In this document: in pieces, positions 6,642 to 9,597 of the stretch | Numbering within the stretch: the stretch's first letter is position 1 | Layout: each line of letters opens with the position of its first letter | Notes under the pieces: generated by a model | Seen by the model: only the letters and a program-made list of their open reading frames with translations | What the model was told of the DNA's origin: nothing | Databases searched by the model: none | Origin: RGIG8597 sp045133795 | Lineage (GTDB): Bacteria > Spirochaetota > GWE2-31-10 | DNA: 9,597 nucleotides | Direction of reading: 5' to 3' | Assembly (NCBI GenBank): GCA_045133795.1 | Contig: JBGUUT010000122.1 | Location: forward strand, 1-9,597 | Position numbers and translations under genes: made by a program

Positions 6642-8399
6642 ATGAATTTTGCAGCTATACGCCATAAGGCAACTGATGTTGAATGTTATGCAAGAAATTC
6701 GGAAGAATTGGTAATTCAGTTGTTTACCGGGTATGACATTGATAAGGTCTTTTTGATTTCCGGCGATCCGTTTGAGTTTGGAATACTCGGCGGAAGTCAT
6801 AAATGGCAAGGAAAACGTTCAGAGATAACAGATAAGCGTCGTTTGAAAAATCATATACTTTGGCGTGCGATAATTGCTCCGAAGTTTAAACGTTGCAGAT
6901 ATTATTTTGAGATTCACAGCGGTGATGAAGTTTACTTCATGTTGGAAGACGGTTTTTATAAATCGATAGAAGAATTGCCCGGAATGCTTGAGGGATTTAC
7001 TTTTCCGTGGATGAATCCAATCGATATTTATACTCCGCCGAAATGGGTACAAGATACAGTTTGGTATCAGATTTTCCCGGATAGATTTTGCAGAGTACTT
7101 TCGGAAGAGGAGATTAAAGAGAATAAACTTCCGCAATGGGATGAAGATAAAACTATAAAAAAAGAGATTATTTACGGCGGAAACTTAGCCGGAATTATCA
7201 GTCGACTTGATTATCTTAAAGATTTGGGAATCAGCGGACTTTATCTTAATCCGATAAATCAATCTTCTACCAGTCACAAGTATGACACAGTAGATTATTT
7301 CTCGATAGATTCGACTTTGGGCGACAAAGAGACTATGAAAAAACTTGTAAGTGAAGCTCATAAACGCGGGATTCGTATAATGCTCGACGGCGTTTTTAAT
7401 CACAGCGGCTGGCTTTTCCCTCAATGGAAAGATGTTGAGAAAAAAGGACCGGAGTCTCCTTATTATTCATGGTTTATGATAAATGAATGGCCTTTTGATA
7501 AACCGGGAAATAATGCTCGTAACGGAAAATTTTATTCATTTGCATTTGTTGACGGAATGCCGAAATTGAATACCAATAATCAGGAAGTTATCGATTATCT
7601 TTTGGATGTTTGTGAATATTGGGTGAAAGATTACGATATCGATGCATTGCGACTTGATGTAGCTAATGAAGTTTCGCATAGCTTTTGTCGTCAATTAAGA
7701 CAGAGAATGCTTAAACTTAAAAGCGATTTTTATATTATCGGAGAAATATGGCATGATTCTACGACATGGCTGCGTGGAGATGAGTTTGATGCCGTAATGA
7801 ATTATCCGCTAGCAAACAGTCTTACAAATTTCTGGCTTAATAAAAATCAAACGGCAGATGATTTTGAGTTTGCGATAAATCGTTGTTATTCGATGTATAC
7901 TGAGCAGATTTCCAAAGTGTTGTTTAATTTGCTGGATTCTCATGATACGATTAGACTTGTAACAAAACTTAAGAATGTAGATTGGTTTTATCAGCAGATG
8001 GCTGTACTTTTTACAATGCCGGGCTGTTCTTGTATTTATTACGGAACGGAAATTGTGATGGAAGGCGGATATGACCCGGATTGTCGCCGTTGTATGCCGT
8101 GGAGTCAAATTGATGCCGGAAAGCATGATGATAAGATTGCGGCAATGAAAAAGCTGATAAAAATGAGAAATGAAAATAAATTATGTAAGAGCTTAGAAAT
8201 AAAATTTGTTCAAGAAGATGAAAATCCGCGTTTTGTTCATTATCAAAAAGTTGCGGAAGACGGAACGCTTGATGTTTATTTAAATTGTTCTGAAAATGTA
8301 TGGACGTTAGTAGATGACGGCGAATGTTTATTTGCCGGGCTTTACGAAAACGACCGACTTCAACCCGGCGGTGTAGTTATCAGTTACAGGAAAAAATAA
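6642..8399 (+). CDS. Cytoplasmic GH13 neopullulanase / cyclomaltodextrinase-type enzyme
   Basis: The enzyme should hydrolyse maltodextrins, cyclodextrins or pullulan fragments. Residues 1 to about 120 form an N-terminal beta domain (CBM34-like position), as in the neopullulanase group, and the catalytic barrel starts near WVQDTVWYQIFPDRF (135-149). Catalytic regions: I DGVFNH (249-254); V MPKLN (306-310), the signature of the neopullulanase subfamily GH13_20; II ALRLDVANE (335-343) with Arg337 and nucleophile Asp339; III IIGEIW (365-370) with acid/base Glu368; IV LDSHD (431-435). All key residues are intact and the 585-residue length is normal. With no signal peptide it acts in the cytoplasm, complementing the secreted amylase upstream. 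AAGGAGA (6629-6635) is an excellent ribosome-binding site. Neopullulanase, cyclomaltodextrinase and maltogenic amylase cannot be separated from sequence alone. Confidence 0.95.
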   Translation: MNFAAIRHKATDVECYARNSEELVIQLFTGYDIDKVFLISGDPFEFGILGGSHKWQGKRSEITDKRRLKNHILWRAIIAPKFKRCRYYFEIHSGDEVYFMLEDGFYKSIEELPGMLEGFTFPWMNPIDIYTPPKWVQDTVWYQIFPDRFCRVLSEEEIKENKLPQWDEDKTIKKEIIYGGNLAGIISRLDYLKDLGISGLYLNPINQSSTSHKYDTVDYFSIDSTLGDKETMKKLVSEAHKRGIRIMLDGVFNHSGWLFPQWKDVEKKGPESPYYSWFMINEWPFDKPGNNARNGKFYSFAFVDGMPKLNTNNQEVIDYLLDVCEYWVKDYDIDALRLDVANEVSHSFCRQLRQRMLKLKSDFYIIGEIWHDSTTWLRGDEFDAVMNYPLANSLTNFWLNKNQTADDFEFAINRCYSMYTEQISKVLFNLLDSHDTIRLVTKLKNVDWFYQQMAVLFTMPGCSCIYYGTEIVMEGGYDPDCRRCMPWSQIDAGKHDDKIAAMKKLIKMRNENKLCKSLEIKFVQEDENPRFVHYQKVAEDGTLDVYLNCSENVWTLVDDGECLFAGLYENDRLQPGGVVISYRKK

Positions 8400-8404
8400 T
8401 AATG
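8388..8404 (+). promoter_or_regulatory. Ribosome-binding site fixing the start of the FliB-like gene
   Basis: AGGA (8388-8391), inside the last codons of the GH13 gene, is followed 10 nt later by ATG (8402-8404). The reading frame is open further back to an ATG at 8324, which would overlap the GH13 gene by 76 bases and add 26 residues rich in Arg and Cys that do not fit the family N-terminus. The 8402 start is therefore chosen. Confidence 0.8.
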
Positions 8405-9358
8405 ATACGTTTGACAAACCATGTACAAAAATTCACATGTAAAATGTGCGGAAAATGTTGCAGTAATTCGTGGAAAATAGCCTTAGATTCTGAAAGAGCC
8501 GAAGAATATAAAAAATTGGCAGAGAGTGATGAATATTTTGCGAAGCATTACAAATGCGATGTAGATGAAATGGGCAGAACTTTTATTCATGAATGCAAAC
8601 TGTTATTACCCGATATGCGTTGTTATTTACATGCAAAATACGGAGCCGAGTCATTGTCATCGGTTTGTCTTTCTTATCCTCGCTTTTTTTTGAAGACAAA
8701 TTTACTTATGGAAATCGGAATGTCTTATGCATGCCCGGAAGCTGCTAAGTTGCTAGGTACGGGTATTACAGTTTCTAATATAACAGATGATATGTATTCT
8801 AATCCGATTCCGAAAAATCCTAAAAAGATTTTCTTAAACAGTAAATATTACCGTTTTGAACAGGAAGTCTTAAAAATGCTGACAGAGGAAGATTTTTCAG
8901 CAAAGATTTTTTCTCAATTACAAAAATGCTTATCGTCCGGCAAAATCTGTTATCCGGCATTTGAAGAATTGCAAGGGGATTTTTCGAAGGAGCAGATAGA
9001 TTTTATAAAATATGCAATCGGAAAAAATACAGATATTCCGCCGTTGGAAGAAATTGCAATTGTTGAAAAATCTGCAGATTTATTGATTGCCGTGAACGGA
9101 AATATTTTTAAAGATTATTTTATCAACTTTTTCTTTTTAAAGAGTTTTTATCCGTACAGAGAACAAGAGGAAGACTCTCTTTTAATGGCACAATTTGTTT
9201 TCTGCCTTATCAGATTTTATCTTACTTTGAAGTTGTATAACGGCGAACCGAATAATAAAGAGACAGTTCTTGCAGCCGTAAGCCTTGCAGAAGAAAACTT
9301 TATGCACGTAAATTCTTTGGCGACGAATGTCCTCGATTACATTTCCGAATGGTATTAA
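8402..9358 (+). CDS. fliB: FliB-type flagellin lysine N-methylase
   Basis: FliB proteins transfer methyl groups from S-adenosylmethionine to surface lysines of flagellin, using a cysteine-bound iron-sulfur cluster. Here the cysteines are C13, C16, C19 and C20 (pattern CxxCxxCC, followed by SNSWKIALD), then C65, C74, C89 just before YPR (92-94), and C111 in CPEA. This spacing and the YPR and CPEA motifs are those of FliB; the first cluster alone would also suit the YkgJ family. At 318 residues it is somewhat shorter than typical FliB, and the later half is divergent. It starts 2 nt after the GH13 stop codon, so it is co-transcribed and probably coupled. No flagellar gene is in the window, so the link with sugar genes may be only positional. 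A methylase of another protein is possible. Confidence 0.75.
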   Translation: MIRLTNHVQKFTCKMCGKCCSNSWKIALDSERAEEYKKLAESDEYFAKHYKCDVDEMGRTFIHECKLLLPDMRCYLHAKYGAESLSSVCLSYPRFFLKTNLLMEIGMSYACPEAAKLLGTGITVSNITDDMYSNPIPKNPKKIFLNSKYYRFEQEVLKMLTEEDFSAKIFSQLQKCLSSGKICYPAFEELQGDFSKEQIDFIKYAIGKNTDIPPLEEIAIVEKSADLLIAVNGNIFKDYFINFFFLKSFYPYREQEEDSLLMAQFVFCLIRFYLTLKLYNGEPNNKETVLAAVSLAEENFMHVNSLATNVLDYISEWY

Positions 9359-9385
9359 GAACGTTACAAACAGTTGTACAAGACC

Positions 9386-9469
9386 GTTTGAGCTGTGGTG
9401 AATGTACGCAGTACATGAACGAAGTTTTTCCGTAAGGAAAAACCAAGCGAAAGCTAGCTAAAACACACT
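9386..9469 (+). repeat. Structured repeat, copy 1
   Basis: First of two direct copies. It opens with GTTTGAGCTGTGGTGA (9386-9401), holds a 6-bp hairpin ATGTAC/GTACAT (9402-9416) and then a perfect 8-bp hairpin GTTTTTCC/GGAAAAAC with loop GTAA (9424-9443), followed by CAAGCGAAAGC (9444-9454). The first bases GTTTG can pair with TGAAC (9416-9420) to close an outer stem using wobble pairs. There is no T-run after the hairpin, so it is a poor intrinsic terminator. Confidence 0.75.
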
Positions 9470-9540
9470 GTTCGAGCTGTGGTGAGTACGTGTAAACGGA
9501 CGAACGAAATGTTTTCGTAAGAAAACATCAAGTGAATGCG
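9470..9540 (+). repeat. Structured repeat, copy 2
   Basis: Direct copy starting 84 bp after copy 1. The opening GTTCGAGCTGTGGTGA (9470-9485) differs from copy 1 at one base of 16. The outer stem is GTTCG with CGAAC (9501-9505). The main hairpin has arms ATGTTTTC (9509-9516) and GAAAACAT (9521-9528) around the same GTAA loop, followed by CAAGTGAATGC. The arm sequence differs from copy 1 while pairing is complete. Confidence 0.75.
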
Positions 9541-9560
9541 TTTTTCTCACGTTGAGTTTA

Positions 9561-9597
9561 CATTCGCTTTCGGTATTTCCTACGGAAATACTCCATT
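9561..9597 (-). repeat. Structured repeat, inverted copy 3, cut by the window end
   Basis: On the - strand this reads GTATTTCC, GTA, GGAAATAC (hairpin 9573-9591), followed by CGAAAGCGAATG, matching the hairpin and the AAGCGAA segment of copies 1 and 2. It faces copy 2, so 9530-9538 and 9561-9569 also pair over 9 bp with one wobble pair. The left part of the element, including any GAGCTGTGG block, would lie beyond the window. Confidence 0.6.

Noticed and set aside
6373..8126. Several open frames on the - strand within the esterase and second GH13 genes (also 3586-3789)
   Set aside because: They lie antisense to genes with intact catalytic motifs, lack plausible protein features and have no supporting ribosome-binding sites.
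8324..8401. N-terminal extension of the FliB-like gene
   Set aside because: It overlaps the well-supported GH13 gene, encodes Arg/Cys-rich sequence unlike the family N-terminus, and the ATG at 8402 has a ribosome-binding site.
9424..9443. Intrinsic terminator for the last operon
   Set aside because: The stem is perfect but is followed by CAAGCG rather than a T-run. Copy 2 has a T-run only 12 nt after its hairpin.
9386..9597. CRISPR array or integron attC sites
   Set aside because: Only two direct copies exist, and the 'spacers' are themselves repeat-like, so it is not CRISPR. The GTT is not followed by the RRRY core expected for attC, and no integrase or cassette gene is seen.

Overview
The window is AT-rich and carries seven genes, all on the + strand, tightly packed in two runs. 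The gene set suggests a motile, double-membraned, carbohydrate-fermenting bacterium: signal peptides without lipoboxes, a DUF3187 outer-membrane barrel, two GH13 glycosidases, a XynE-like esterase and a FliB flagellin methylase. A host-associated Treponema-like spirochaete fits best, but this is inferred from style and gene content. No rRNA or other phylogenetic marker is present.

Region 1 (1-278) is a very AT-rich leader with no convincing gene. It holds a 16-bp palindrome (100-115), a hairpin followed by a T-run (166-196) and two copies of a 13-bp sequence. Region 2 (279-4268) is a three-gene run with gaps of 10 and 17 nt: a polytopic membrane protein built from two five-helix halves plus a soluble C-terminal domain, a secreted TPR-like protein, and a secreted GH13 alpha-amylase. 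It ends at a strong intrinsic terminator (4278-4310). A consensus -35 box (4310-4315) lies against the terminator tail.

Region 3 (4349-9358) is a four-gene run with gaps of 11, 26 and 2 nt: a DUF3187 outer-membrane protein, a cytoplasmic XynE-like SGNH esterase, a cytoplasmic neopullulanase/cyclomaltodextrinase-type GH13 enzyme, and a FliB-type flagellin lysine N-methylase. Region 4 (9359-9597) is non-coding and holds a cluster of structured repeats: two direct copies 84 bp apart, then an inverted copy running off the window end.

Read together, the genes look like a small alpha-glucan locus split across compartments. The secreted amylase would cut starch or glycogen outside the inner membrane, oligosaccharides would enter, and the cytoplasmic GH13 enzyme and the esterase would finish trimming and deacylation. 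No recognisable sugar transporter or regulator is in the window. The DUF3187 barrel and the ten-helix membrane protein are the candidates for moving or sensing sugars, which is inference. The most unusual items are the duplicated membrane protein, the hairpin repeat family at the right edge, and a marked scarcity of GATC sites.
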